This document shows, piece after piece, positions 1-9,126 of a DNA stretch of 64,000 bases. Every line of letters starts with the position of its first letter. Within the stretch, counting starts at the first letter, position 1. The stretch lies in contig NZ_MKZS01000001.1 in the NCBI RefSeq assembly GCF_001942495.1, positions 3,756,158 to 3,820,157 on the forward strand. Reading direction: 5' to 3'. A program made the translations under genes and the position numbers. The DNA comes from Moorena bouillonii PNG. Its GTDB lineage: Bacteria > Cyanobacteriota > Cyanobacteriia > Cyanobacteriales > Coleofasciculaceae. The notes below the pieces were generated by a model, which was not told where the DNA came from, searched no databases, and saw only the letters and a list, made by a program, of their open reading frames with translations.

Positions 1-231
1 TAAATTCTGTTATGGTGCGAGGATTATAACTTTGTTTTGGTAACCAATAACCGTAGGTCTATGCCCGTACATTTAACTGACCACATTTCCCAAAGTCATC
101 ATGTCCCAGGAATTTTTATCTTAAACTCCAATTTCAGCATTGGTCAAAATATTGAAGAGTTAATTATAATTACACAATGTTCTTATGAGCAGGAATATCA
201 AGACCAAATTATTCACCTGCCGATAACTTGA
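1..231 (+). pseudogene. C-terminal remnant of a DUF5615/PIN-like protein
   Basis: The frame reads ILLWCEDYNFVLVTNNR, then MPVHL and a HVPGIFIL stretch, which resembles the C-terminal half of the small DUF5615 PIN-like proteins often found as toxin-like partners in cyanobacteria. The matching sequence starts directly after an in-frame TAA at positions 1-3, so either the gene carries a nonsense codon or its upstream part is in another frame; the window edge prevents a decision. A TTG at 37 is the only near-cognate start inside the window and leaves just 64 residues. No partner antitoxin gene is visible downstream. The family assignment rests on recalled motif similarity. Confidence 0.4.
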
Positions 232-385
232 ATTAATTAATTATTCTGAGCATAAGTCTCAACAATACATTGCTCATTGTTCGTCTTAGAATCTTCATCG
301 ATCAAGCCTGAGGGGGTAAGGAAATAAGCTAAAACGCAGACTATATAAGCGACCTAGCTTTTAGACCTCGTTGATTATAAAATCG

Positions 386-428
386 TAGTCTTGATGCAGT
401 TGCTCATGAGAGTCCCCCCATGAGCAAC
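386..428 (+). repeat. Dispersed hairpin repeat, copy 1
   Basis: Positions 399-408 and 419-428 form a perfect 10-bp inverted repeat (GTTGCTCATG / CATGAGCAAC) around a C-rich loop, preceded by GTCTTGATGCA. A similar sequence lies on the other strand at 15001-15055. It lies between two gene ends, so it may also act as a transcript end, but there is no T-run. Confidence 0.5.
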
Positions 429-467
429 CTACCTCACTAGATCATCCCTACTCCCTATAACCCAGGA

Positions 468-1280
468 TTAAAGTCCCTGATCTAATTGAGAGCTACTATA
501 TGAACTGGGATAATCTAAAATTCTAGTTCTCTCAAACCCAATTGGCAGTCGATTTAATCGACTTAATTCCTTATCAATGTGATTAATAAAGTACTTCATT
601 TCTATAGGATTGCCATCGATATCTTGACCTGTGACCAAGTAGCTACTTACCTCATTCTGTAGAGATGCATAGTTCAGGTATAACTGTTTGTTATTGACAA
701 TACTATCCTCATACCGGAATAATCCAGGAAGATTTCCAAACAGAATAGCTGATGCTGAAACCACTACGAAGATATTAATCACATAAGGGTGAGTACTATT
801 CCAACCTGATCGAATAATAAAGAGTAAACAAATTCCTGCTACAATTGCTGTACCATAAGTCATTAACTTAGACATATAGTAATTGTTGTAGAAGAATGTC
901 ATCATTTTAAAATGCCTTTGGTCTCGCGCTTGGATTTCTTGGATTTGGTCACCAATTCTTTCTTGTTCAAGGGGAGCAGCATCAGGGATGGTTTCAGTAT
1001 ACGCAACTGTTTCTGTTGGAGGTAACAACCACTTTTGAGTTTGATAGTTACCTAAGGAATACAGAAAGATGACTCCTACAGTAATCAGTAAAACCAATAC
1101 AGACGTTATGGCGATATGTCCAATCAGTGGCTTCGACCAAAATTTTGGCTCAGTTAAGCCTATTTTGTTAGTTTCGTTATTTTCGGTTTTGACAACGGTT
1201 TCAATGGTTTCATGATTATGAGTTTTTGTCGAATTTCCTTTATCGATGTCGATAGCTGAAGATTTATTGAACTCTAACAT
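468..1280 (-). CDS. Hypothetical membrane protein with three transmembrane segments
   Basis: I do not recognise this family. The ATG at 1280 is chosen because GGAGG lies 8 nt upstream; a longer frame reaches back to a TTG at 1379 but adds a low-complexity Asn/Pro/Lys stretch. The 270-residue product has a polar N-terminus of about 48 residues, one transmembrane helix at roughly 49-76, an acidic helical stretch (about 95-130), two closely spaced helices at roughly 137-159 and 165-187, and a polar tail of about 80 residues. The paired helices followed by a helical tail recall SLATT-type 2TM proteins in layout only; no sequence match can be claimed. It lies downstream of the alpha-2-macroglobulin gene in the same direction, 194 bp away. 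Confidence 0.65.
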   Translation of the reverse strand: MLEFNKSSAIDIDKGNSTKTHNHETIETVVKTENNETNKIGLTEPKFWSKPLIGHIAITSVLVLLITVGVIFLYSLGNYQTQKWLLPPTETVAYTETIPDAAPLEQERIGDQIQEIQARDQRHFKMMTFFYNNYYMSKLMTYGTAIVAGICLLFIIRSGWNSTHPYVINIFVVVSASAILFGNLPGLFRYEDSIVNNKQLYLNYASLQNEVSSYLVTGQDIDGNPIEMKYFINHIDKELSRLNRLPIGFERTRILDYPSSYSSSQLDQGL

Positions 1281-1474
1281 TAGCTTGACCTCCAAGGGGC
1301 GGACATTCGTTTTTTTATGAGGATTCGGTTTTTGATTCGGATATGGATTTAGCACCATCAACTTTAAAAGGGTATTCAATAAGTATTAATTTGTCAATTT
1401 CAGGCAAAGGCATAATGGTAATTAGTAATTAGTAATTAACAATTAATAATTAACAATGGACAATTGAATCATAA

Positions 1475-4400
1475 CTAATCACTAATCACTAACGTAGAGG
1501 AAGCCGACCTACCAAATTCTTCTGGGGCATAGTTGAGGTGTGCTTGGGCAGGGGGCCATAAATAGGTTCCTGGTGTCACTGACCGCACCAGATAATGTAA
1601 ATTATAGACACCAGCTTCCAATCGATCGGCATAAGCCACAATGCGATCGCGATGAATTTTCTGATAATCGATTTGCCAGCTATCCTGTTGAGCTTGGAAG
1701 TAAGGGGTAGCAGTTTGGAAACTAGTATCAACTGCTTCCAACCCAGCTGGTAAGAGATCTTCGATCACCACATGATCCACTGGATGATCGCTAATCACCT
1801 CAACACCAATATCAAACACTTGTCCCGCTGGTACTGTTAATGGCTCTTTGAGAGCATACAGTCCAATCTTTCGCAACACCTTTTCTTGATTAGCCGGACG
1901 TATGGTCTTGTTTACTCGTAATCCATTAAACCGACCAGCTTGATTGCCTTGTAAGCGATAACGATAGCTGGTTAAGTAGTGTAGAGTCCCTGCACCAGAT
2001 TTTTTGACAATTAGGTCATGGCGACCTCGGGGTAACTTATCCATAGTAACCTGAATCGATTGACTAGGTTTCTGATACCCCTGGAATTGGGCTGAGCCAA
2101 GTTTTTTCCCGGCTAGTTGTACCGTTGCTCCAAAGCTGGGGGGTGTAGGCTGTAATCGACTATAGTCTACTAAGGCACTCAAGGCTTGGGCATTATCGTA
2201 GCTAGTTTGCCAAGTGCCGTCTCGCCGTAACTCTAATAACCCTTGTAATAGTTTACTGCGAACCTCGGCTGAGCTGTTTTGGGCGATAAATAGGCGCAAG
2301 GCTTGAGCTTGTGCAGTAGTAGAAGAATCCAGCCAACGCCAGCTTTGGGGTAAGTTTATCCGAGCTGAACGCCCAGTTTGATAGATGCTTTCCTGAAACT
2401 GATTGACTAGAGTTTGGGCTTGGCTCCGCCACTGAGGAAACTGTAATAAGTAACGCGCTAATTTAATCTGAGTGACCCGGTCGAAGTTACTGCTCTGTTC
2501 ATAAAGGTATCCTAGGAAGTCACTGCGGGTCTGACCGAGTTCTGCTAACCCCATCAGTGCTTCTAATCGCACCTTACTCTTACACACTACGCTCTTGCAA
2601 TAATCATACTGACCAGGATTTGCCAATATTTTCTGCAAGTAGTTCTGGAGACGGCTCACCATCCCAGCATCTACTGATAATCCTGCTGCTTTCGCCCGAG
2701 CTAGAGCAGTAGCAGCATAGGGAGAGACGAAGGGGTCTGAGGATTTTTGTCCGGGCCATCTGGCAAAGCCACCATCTGGTCGCTGGAGTTTCTGTAACTG
2801 TTTGATAGCCTCAGTGCCTTGTTGGCTAGGGTTAAACTCAGCAAAGGTCTGACCATATTGTTTGCCGAGTATTTCCAAATTGGATGCGATCGCTAATTTA
2901 CTTGCTACCGGTTCTAAGAAGGGTAAGTCTTCGTTATCCAAGACTTGCTTAGCCGGAGCAGTAATCTCAGGAATCAGAGTGCTAGCCAGGGAAATCTCTA
3001 ACCCTCCGCTGTCAGGTACCACGTTACTAGCTATATTCACTGGGATTTTTACTTGAGTCCTGGTTACTCCCGATTCCACCACTTGCTCAGTAATGTCAAC
3101 CGGTTTAACAGCTAAAGGTACTTCAAACCCATCCTGATTACCATTGAGCTTAGTCGTAAACTTGACTTTAGCTTTATCCAAGTTATTGGCTACCATCGGA
3201 AAACGATAACCACTGGTTCCGGTCTTGGCTGAGGTTTTTTGATTCAGCGTAGGCCCTTTACCATCATCAAACTGAACGGCACCGGTCAGTTGTCCATTAA
3301 TCTGTAAATCTCCCGTTTGCCCAGTATTATTAATTAGCGATATACCAGCTTTAAAGCGATCGCCTGGACGAGCAAATTGAGGTAATACTGGATTAGCCAT
3401 CAGCCGCTTGGTGGTGATAAAGGTAGCCTGGCCATTCCCAAAGTGTAGGTTTCCATCCGTTGCTACTGCCATCACCCGCCAAGTGGTTAAGTTATCTGGT
3501 AGTTTAAAGGTTACCCTTGCTTTACCATTGGCATCTGTTACCAGTGAACCATTGTAGTAGGCTAAGGGTTTGAATTCCGTGCGAATCCGAGTACTAGCTG
3601 CGCCAGAAGACTTTCCTCCACCATAGCCCCAGCCTTTTCGCGTCATTTGCGCCGCTAGCTTTTCTAGCACCACCTTAGGACGGTTATCACTGAAGCGAGT
3701 GGAAATATCTTGCTGAGCATACACGGTCTCTACTAAATCCGGTACTTGGTAGCCACTCAGTTGCAAGATGGCTTCATTGACAACCATCACCGTAAACTGT
3801 CCCTTTACCGGTTTACCCTTAGAATTTTGCAATGCTAATTCCACGGTTTGCTTAGCACCAGGTTCAATGGACTTAGACTGCAATGTCTCTGTTACCTTGA
3901 GATAGTTATCATCCAAGCTGGTATTAAAGGGAGCAAAACCAATCCGCACCAGATTTTCTACACTCCCCGGCTCAACTTGGGATAGGGGTTTGCCTTGGCG
4001 CACTACTACTGCTTCTACTGCTGCATTAGGTACCATCTCGGGAGTGACTTTGAACTTAATCTCTGGCGCACCCCCTTTAACTTTGACTACTTTGCGATAG
4101 AGAGTATTGTTGCGAACTACTGAAAAATACAATTCCCCTTCAGCATAGGGAGATTGAATCAAGGCTGTAGCTGTTTCCCCCGGCTTATAGCTATCCTTGT
4201 CTAGTTTGATATCCAGGCGAGAGTTATCATAGCGAGACCCCCAGTACACTGAGTTTCCACCGGTTGCCCAAATTTGTAAGTCTGTTGCTGCTAAGTCATT
4301 TTTAGCTTTAGCAAAATTAGCGCGAATTCGATAAGAACCGGATGAGGGGGGAGTGAGCTTGATGGATTTCGGACTACTACCAGAACGGACAGTTACCTCT

Positions 4401-7264
4401 TTAACGGTTTTGTATTCTACCTGATTCTTTTCTCGCTGACTCCCTGCCAAGACCTGGGTGACACTGCTGTATTTCATCTCTTGCAGTTCCAGGCGTACTG
4501 ATTGTCCTTTGACCACTTTACCGGTGGGGTCAGTAACAATCACGTCTACAGGGAATGGTTTTCCGGCATCCGCCACCCAATCCCCTTTTAATCCAATTAG
4601 TTTATCGCTAGGTAATGCTGTAAATGTTTTAGAATCGGATACCGACAGATTCGAGACATCGGTAACTTGGGAATCTACCCGGTAAGTCATGGGATAGGGC
4701 AGGTCTTTCGTCACCGGAATAGTTAGACTACTTTCCCCAGACTCACTCAAGGTTTGATTAGTTTGGAGTACATCACTGGTAACTTGCGGTCTTTCTTGGG
4801 GCCAAAACCACTGCTGACCAAAGGAAAACTCTTCCCATCCTGCTGGAGTAAAGTAGACGGGGGTCCGAGTGACGTAATAAGCAACCTTTCCCCCGTCTAC
4901 ATTTGAACCAAACCAATAATTTCCTTGGACATTAGCGTCCACCTTCTCGCCCATGTTAGCAAATTTTTGAGCAAGGGTTAGGTCAACTTTAAAGTTAGGA
5001 GGATTAAACTCAGCTACTCGGAAACCACCTGAAATTTCTTTCCCATTGCTTCCCCTGGCCTGAACGGTATAGAAACCTAGGGGTTGATTCTCTTTCAGGG
5101 GTAATTCTAGGGAGAAAGTACCAAATTTATTGGTTTTTTTAGTGCCTAAGTCTGTCTTCTTACCATTGGGTTCTACCAGCGTGACCTGATAAGATGCATT
5201 TTTGTCTTGGGTGAGGTTATCTTTTTCTAGATAATAGGCGGCTGCGGTGAACCAAGCCTTTTCTCCTGGTTGGTAAAGCTGTCTGTCTGAGAAAATAGTG
5301 CCTCGGGATTTGGGTTTGCCATTGTCCCAGTCTGAATAAATCCCGTAGCCATAATATCCACTATATTCATTGGTTCGAGTAAATGCCCAGTCTTTGCCTT
5401 CTTTAGCAATTACCAGTAATTGCGGACCTTTAGTGAAGCGCGTTGCCCCATTCATACATTGCCGAAGAGCCTGGCTGTTTAGGGCGATGGTGCCAGTTCT
5501 GTCAGTTTTTGCGATCGCACAGGGTTTTGGTGAGCCTCGATAGGAAGCATTCAGCTCAGACTTATATATCTCTACCGTTGCTGCTGCTGGTGAGCCGTTG
5601 GACAGATGATTGACTTGCACCAAACCGGAATCAGGAAACCATTGCGCAAACACTCCCAAATTGGTCAGCTGCACCATGCCATAAAAGGTTGGTTCCCACC
5701 ACTTTTCATTTCCATTCCCATCTTGATAGCGATAGGTTTTGGCTTGCACTCCATAGGCCAACATTCCCGTTGAACCTCCCAGTCGTTTCCTCAGGGAAAC
5801 CGCGATATTAGTGGTTTTATTTTTCTTTCCCGCTACCCGGAAACGCTCCCATTGACTTGGGTTCGGTAATAAATCATTGCTCTTGCCACTGGGATAAGCG
5901 GAATCTTTATAGACCAAGTCAGTGGGTTGAACAATGCGATAAGCCGCTTTATACTCCGGTTGCGGTAAATTGACTGTAGAAATATTCAACTGTAGGGACT
6001 CGGAATTGCTTTTTAGGGTAGAGGGAAAGATATGCAAATCCGAGGGAGCCCAGATATTCCCTGCTAAATCCCCTGTTTCGTACTTAAAGGTTATTGGTTC
6101 ACCCAAGGTTTGCCCAAATTGGTCAGTGAGATTAGCACCGAGAGTAACGGTATAGGTAGTCTCTGGTTCTAATGCCCAAGGATTAAGGTTAACAAATCGA
6201 TTGCCATCATAAGCTTGCACCAATTTGGGAGCTTCCTTGGGAGCAGGCTCAACCGTAATATGCTCCATGGCGGAAGAGGCCAGCAAAGGATTATTAAATT
6301 CCAACTGAGCTGCCCCTTTCACAAACCGTCCATAAGCGCCTCCCGCCTCTGGCTGTCCATAAAAGGTGATTTCCTTATAGGTCAAGGGGTCAAAGGTTTT
6401 GACTTGACTAACGAAAGGGGTTTCAGTCGCAATATTGCCACGGGCCGGACGCACACCAGGGGCAAAGGCTAATTTGTAATCGGTAGCTTTAGTTAGGGGT
6501 TGCTTAGGGGTGATCGTATAAATCCATGGCCGCAAGGAGGGGTTAAATTCCTGAGCTGGTTGCCTATACTCTGAGGAAACATCCTCTTGTTCTTTAAGAG
6601 CGACATCTAGCTTGACACTCTGAGTCTGACCTTTCGGTGTCATGCTCAAATGCTCCTTTACTGAAGCCAGATCCAATTGAGTATTGGAGGTAAACTCTAA
6701 CTTAGGCTCCAGAGCAATCGGTTCTGGTTCCGCTTCTGGATTCCTCTGAGTTGCTGGCAAATTGGTTAACTGGATCGGGGCAGTATTGAAGGTCCAGGCT
6801 AAGTCTTGTTCTAGACTATGATTGTTTAGGTCAGCTAATCCTGCTTTGATGGTAACTTGGACACGAGTGGCTAGAGGCAGAGCTTGGTCAGCTTGGAATC
6901 CTAGCATCCGTGGGGTTAAGAAACGAAATTGCCCAGGGATAGGGGGTATGATTTCAAATTTCTGTAATATTTCCCGCTGATTCGGACTTCCCAAGCGTTC
7001 AACGGGAATCAGGGGGTCTTTGAAGCGAATCCGAATCTGGGAAAGGGGCTCAGCCATGCCGATGGGACTAATTTGCTCAATCCACTCTGGGATTTGAGGC
7101 ATCGGTAGGGGAGCAACTGCTGGTAAGGGTTGAAACCCTGACGTTAGTTTAGCGCTATCACAGCTTATTATTCCTAGGATCAGAGATAATCCCAGTAATA
7201 ACCCTATGGCTGTTTTAATTACCCTACCCATGGCGTGCCTAGATTTTCCTTTTGGAGCTTCCAT
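1475..7264 (-). CDS. Bacterial alpha-2-macroglobulin family lipoprotein without thioester motif
   Basis: A 1,929-residue envelope protein of the bacterial alpha-2-macroglobulin (YfaS/MagD-like) type. Such proteins are thought to trap proteases in the periplasm. The N-terminus has a basic stretch, a hydrophobic helix and a lipobox ending in Cys35 (IISC), so it should be a lipoprotein. MG-type beta domains fill the first two thirds (for example RQLYQPGEKAWF), followed by the conserved DNLTTWRVMAVATDG segment and an alpha-helical domain. In thioester-bearing homologues a GCxEQ motif stands before that helical domain; here the matching stretch near residue 1445 reads DNEDLPFLEP, with neither Cys nor Gln. 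The protein therefore resembles the thioester-less subgroup. Either M1 or M12 could be the start; neither has a strong ribosome binding site. The stop codon lies inside a GTGATTA heptamer tract. Confidence 0.9.
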   Translation of the reverse strand: MEAPKGKSRHAMGRVIKTAIGLLLGLSLILGIISCDSAKLTSGFQPLPAVAPLPMPQIPEWIEQISPIGMAEPLSQIRIRFKDPLIPVERLGSPNQREILQKFEIIPPIPGQFRFLTPRMLGFQADQALPLATRVQVTIKAGLADLNNHSLEQDLAWTFNTAPIQLTNLPATQRNPEAEPEPIALEPKLEFTSNTQLDLASVKEHLSMTPKGQTQSVKLDVALKEQEDVSSEYRQPAQEFNPSLRPWIYTITPKQPLTKATDYKLAFAPGVRPARGNIATETPFVSQVKTFDPLTYKEITFYGQPEAGGAYGRFVKGAAQLEFNNPLLASSAMEHITVEPAPKEAPKLVQAYDGNRFVNLNPWALEPETTYTVTLGANLTDQFGQTLGEPITFKYETGDLAGNIWAPSDLHIFPSTLKSNSESLQLNISTVNLPQPEYKAAYRIVQPTDLVYKDSAYPSGKSNDLLPNPSQWERFRVAGKKNKTTNIAVSLRKRLGGSTGMLAYGVQAKTYRYQDGNGNEKWWEPTFYGMVQLTNLGVFAQWFPDSGLVQVNHLSNGSPAAATVEIYKSELNASYRGSPKPCAIAKTDRTGTIALNSQALRQCMNGATRFTKGPQLLVIAKEGKDWAFTRTNEYSGYYGYGIYSDWDNGKPKSRGTIFSDRQLYQPGEKAWFTAAAYYLEKDNLTQDKNASYQVTLVEPNGKKTDLGTKKTNKFGTFSLELPLKENQPLGFYTVQARGSNGKEISGGFRVAEFNPPNFKVDLTLAQKFANMGEKVDANVQGNYWFGSNVDGGKVAYYVTRTPVYFTPAGWEEFSFGQQWFWPQERPQVTSDVLQTNQTLSESGESSLTIPVTKDLPYPMTYRVDSQVTDVSNLSVSDSKTFTALPSDKLIGLKGDWVADAGKPFPVDVIVTDPTGKVVKGQSVRLELQEMKYSSVTQVLAGSQREKNQVEYKTVKEVTVRSGSSPKSIKLTPPSSGSYRIRANFAKAKNDLAATDLQIWATGGNSVYWGSRYDNSRLDIKLDKDSYKPGETATALIQSPYAEGELYFSVVRNNTLYRKVVKVKGGAPEIKFKVTPEMVPNAAVEAVVVRQGKPLSQVEPGSVENLVRIGFAPFNTSLDDNYLKVTETLQSKSIEPGAKQTVELALQNSKGKPVKGQFTVMVVNEAILQLSGYQVPDLVETVYAQQDISTRFSDNRPKVVLEKLAAQMTRKGWGYGGGKSSGAASTRIRTEFKPLAYYNGSLVTDANGKARVTFKLPDNLTTWRVMAVATDGNLHFGNGQATFITTKRLMANPVLPQFARPGDRFKAGISLINNTGQTGDLQINGQLTGAVQFDDGKGPTLNQKTSAKTGTSGYRFPMVANNLDKAKVKFTTKLNGNQDGFEVPLAVKPVDITEQVVESGVTRTQVKIPVNIASNVVPDSGGLEISLASTLIPEITAPAKQVLDNEDLPFLEPVASKLAIASNLEILGKQYGQTFAEFNPSQQGTEAIKQLQKLQRPDGGFARWPGQKSSDPFVSPYAATALARAKAAGLSVDAGMVSRLQNYLQKILANPGQYDYCKSVVCKSKVRLEALMGLAELGQTRSDFLGYLYEQSSNFDRVTQIKLARYLLQFPQWRSQAQTLVNQFQESIYQTGRSARINLPQSWRWLDSSTTAQAQALRLFIAQNSSAEVRSKLLQGLLELRRDGTWQTSYDNAQALSALVDYSRLQPTPPSFGATVQLAGKKLGSAQFQGYQKPSQSIQVTMDKLPRGRHDLIVKKSGAGTLHYLTSYRYRLQGNQAGRFNGLRVNKTIRPANQEKVLRKIGLYALKEPLTVPAGQVFDIGVEVISDHPVDHVVIEDLLPAGLEAVDTSFQTATPYFQAQQDSWQIDYQKIHRDRIVAYADRLEAGVYNLHYLVRSVTPGTYLWPPAQAHLNYAPEEFGRSASSTLVISD

Positions 7265-7388
7265 TTTTGATTAAAGCTCAGATTTTTTAATTTGGCAGGA
7301 TTGCCCTAAGTTTCGTTAACTCCTGAGGGTAGGGCGGTTGTTGCAGTAACTTCCAGGACAAGTATTCCCTGGTAAATTTCGGCAGATA

Positions 7389-8645
7389 CTAGCAAAAGCG
7401 ATAAGTGTATCCATCTTTTCGGTGTATTGCCGATATATCTTGAGGCTTGCAACTTTTGTAGCCCTTGGTTCCTAACGGGGTAAATCCAAAGCTTCCTTTG
7501 CTTCTAGGGGTGACTTTGCCTATTCCTAGTTTTTGATGCTTGGCTATGTCCCCAGTGACCCAGCCTTTGATTGGTTTCAATGGGTTGTGTCTGATCGGGT
7601 AACCGTATTTGTTAAGTGCTGCTTTCTGTCTCCCTCCCTGTCCCTTGCAAGTAACCAACAGTGGCTGATAGGTTTTCAAGACCAAGGTCTCAATATCCCC
7701 AACACAAGCAGCATCAATCCAGTGTTGCTTAGGAAGACCTAGTTTAATCCGGTTATACTTGGTCTGCGCTCCTGTTCCAGTAACTACAAGCAAGATATTC
7801 TGGAGTACTTTAACTAACTTGTTACGAGTTGTATTTACCGCTGCTGCATCCAATAATGGTTGCTTGGCTTTAGTTTTGATTTTTTGGAGTAAACTTGGCT
7901 TATTTTTTAGGAATTCCTCTATGGGCTTGTTTCCTTTCCGTTGATTGCATTTTTCGCAAGCTAAGCAAAGATTACTGACTCGATTACTTCCGCCCAATGA
8001 CTTTGGTTGAATGTGTTCGATTTGCAGTGGAACGGATTGTTTGCCGCAGTAAGTGCATTCCCTTCTCCATTTCTCTAGCAAGTACTCTCTAACTTCATAA
8101 CCAGCTAGCTCTCCTTGCTGGTACTCAACACCACTGATTTCAGGTTTCTGCATTTTTTGAGTGTCAAACTTAACTCTTTCAACCCAAATTTCATTAATCG
8201 GGCAAAACTTTGTTAATCGCTTTACCCACGTTTCAATCGTCGAAACCCTGTGTTCTAAGCTGGGTGGAAGCCAACCCTCTGAACGTTTGCGATTAAGAAA
8301 TCGTGGCTTTCTGTAACGGGTGTGACGATTACGTCGGCCACGTCTTACCGCCTTTCTAGACTCTAATTTTTTCTTTATAAACCCTCCTCTGTGTTCTAAC
8401 TCCATTCCCCAAATGACTTGGTTGTTTTGAACTAAAGCAAATCCAGTTACCTTGCTGCCGGGATCTATCTTGATCTGACCTGGCGAGATAGTTGGATTGC
8501 TAATCGCCGTTTTCAAGATGATTGTAAATGGATACATTCTAAAAACGGCAGCTTTACCTTTATCTAATAGTCGGCGAGCTTTCCTTGGGTGAATGGGATT
8601 CAATGGTTGTTTATTTGCGTCAATGACAAATACGTAATTCTGCAT
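7389..8645 (-). CDS. iscB: IscB RNA-guided HNH/RuvC endonuclease
   Basis: An IscB protein, the ancestor-type relative of Cas9, which cleaves DNA under guidance of an omega RNA encoded just upstream. All expected parts are visible in 418 residues: the N-terminal PLMP-type segment (PLNPIHPRKARRLL, residues 14-27), RuvC-I with Asp61 (KIDPGSKVTG), an Arg-rich bridge helix (about 86-122), RuvC-II with Glu156 (IWVERVKFD), an HNH domain with zinc cysteines C197, C200, C230 and C233 and catalytic His211 (QIEHIQPKS), and RuvC-III with His308/Asp311 (HWIDAA). No catalytic residue is missing, so it looks intact and active. It starts at an ATG and sits next to a structured noncoding region (see the ncRNA at 8646-8870). 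Confidence 0.92.
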   Translation of the reverse strand: MQNYVFVIDANKQPLNPIHPRKARRLLDKGKAAVFRMYPFTIILKTAISNPTISPGQIKIDPGSKVTGFALVQNNQVIWGMELEHRGGFIKKKLESRKAVRRGRRNRHTRYRKPRFLNRKRSEGWLPPSLEHRVSTIETWVKRLTKFCPINEIWVERVKFDTQKMQKPEISGVEYQQGELAGYEVREYLLEKWRRECTYCGKQSVPLQIEHIQPKSLGGSNRVSNLCLACEKCNQRKGNKPIEEFLKNKPSLLQKIKTKAKQPLLDAAAVNTTRNKLVKVLQNILLVVTGTGAQTKYNRIKLGLPKQHWIDAACVGDIETLVLKTYQPLLVTCKGQGGRQKAALNKYGYPIRHNPLKPIKGWVTGDIAKHQKLGIGKVTPRSKGSFGFTPLGTKGYKSCKPQDISAIHRKDGYTYRFC

Positions 8646-8870
8646 GATTAGTGCGTCTCAATTCGGTAAAGTGTTCCGGACTTCGTCCCGCTACGCGAAC
8701 GACAAAGTTGGAATGGCTTGTTGGGCTAATCACACATTTCGCCTTCACCTTAATGATTAGCGACAGAGCCAAGAGCTGGAGTTCACTCTTGGGTGTCATA
8801 ACCAAACCAACGTAGAAAACTAAGTCTGCATCCTAGCTGGCAATTTCAAGGAATTACCGGGAATTGCCTA
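8646..8870 (-). ncRNA. Candidate omega RNA of IscB
   Basis: About 225 bp directly upstream of iscB, on the same strand, is free of a convincing gene and carries two adjacent hairpins with perfect 7-bp stems: CTAATCA 8726-8732 with TGATTAG 8754-8760, and CCAAGAG 8769-8775 with CTCTTGG 8786-8792. Position, size and stacked hairpins match what is known of IscB guide RNAs, whose scaffold lies upstream of the ORF with the guide at the outer (5') end. The guide would then be at about 8835-8875. The assignment is by location and structure, not by sequence match. Confidence 0.5.
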
Positions 8871-8874
8871 GGCT

Positions 8875-9126
8875 TTAACTAGGAGTCAGTCCATTGCCAT
8901 TGAAAATGTTAACTACAGCTCCATAATTAGGTTTGAAGAAGCCTTTATTTAAGTTAACAAAAGCAGTGGGATGTAGGATTTCAGCCTGAGCACCAGGGCT
9001 GGAGAGGTTAGGATATGTTTGGGCTAGGGCTATATCGGGGTAACTAGTCAGTGATGCTACTATCGGAAGCATCAACATAACTGTCATCAAAAAAGATTGA
9101 AAGCTTCTCAGTAAATTTTTTTTCAC
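8875..9126 (-). CDS. Small secreted protein of unknown function
   Basis: An 83-residue frame with a GTG start. It has a typical Sec signal peptide: basic MKKNLLR, a hydrophobic stretch, and a probable cleavage after ALA near residue 35 (DIALA|QTYPN). The mature part of about 48 residues has no recognised domain. No Shine-Dalgarno motif precedes the GTG; a start at Met14 is possible but would shorten the signal. The gene ends where the IscB element is expected to begin, so its C-terminus could have been altered by that insertion. AT-rich sequence lies upstream. Confidence 0.5.
   Translation of the reverse strand: MKKNLLRSFQSFLMTVMLMLPIVASLTSYPDIALAQTYPNLSSPGAQAEILHPTAFVNLNKGFFKPNYGAVVNIFNGNGLTPS

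Larger units (their letters stand above)
7330..8874 (-). mobile_element. Probable IscB-carrying IS200/IS605-type element, ends not defined
   Basis: The region contains only iscB and its upstream noncoding stretch, with no tnpA transposase, so it would be mobilised in trans. A small hairpin (CCAGG 7353-7357 / CCTGG 7368-7372) lies downstream of iscB and could mark the right end. The left end should lie just beyond the omega RNA, near the end of the small secreted-protein gene at 8875. IS605-type elements lack terminal inverted repeats and target duplications, so the ends cannot be fixed by eye. Confidence 0.4.

Noticed and set aside
8620..8805. 61-codon minus frame upstream of iscB
   Set aside because: It lies in the candidate omega RNA and overlaps the iscB start; no protein-like features.
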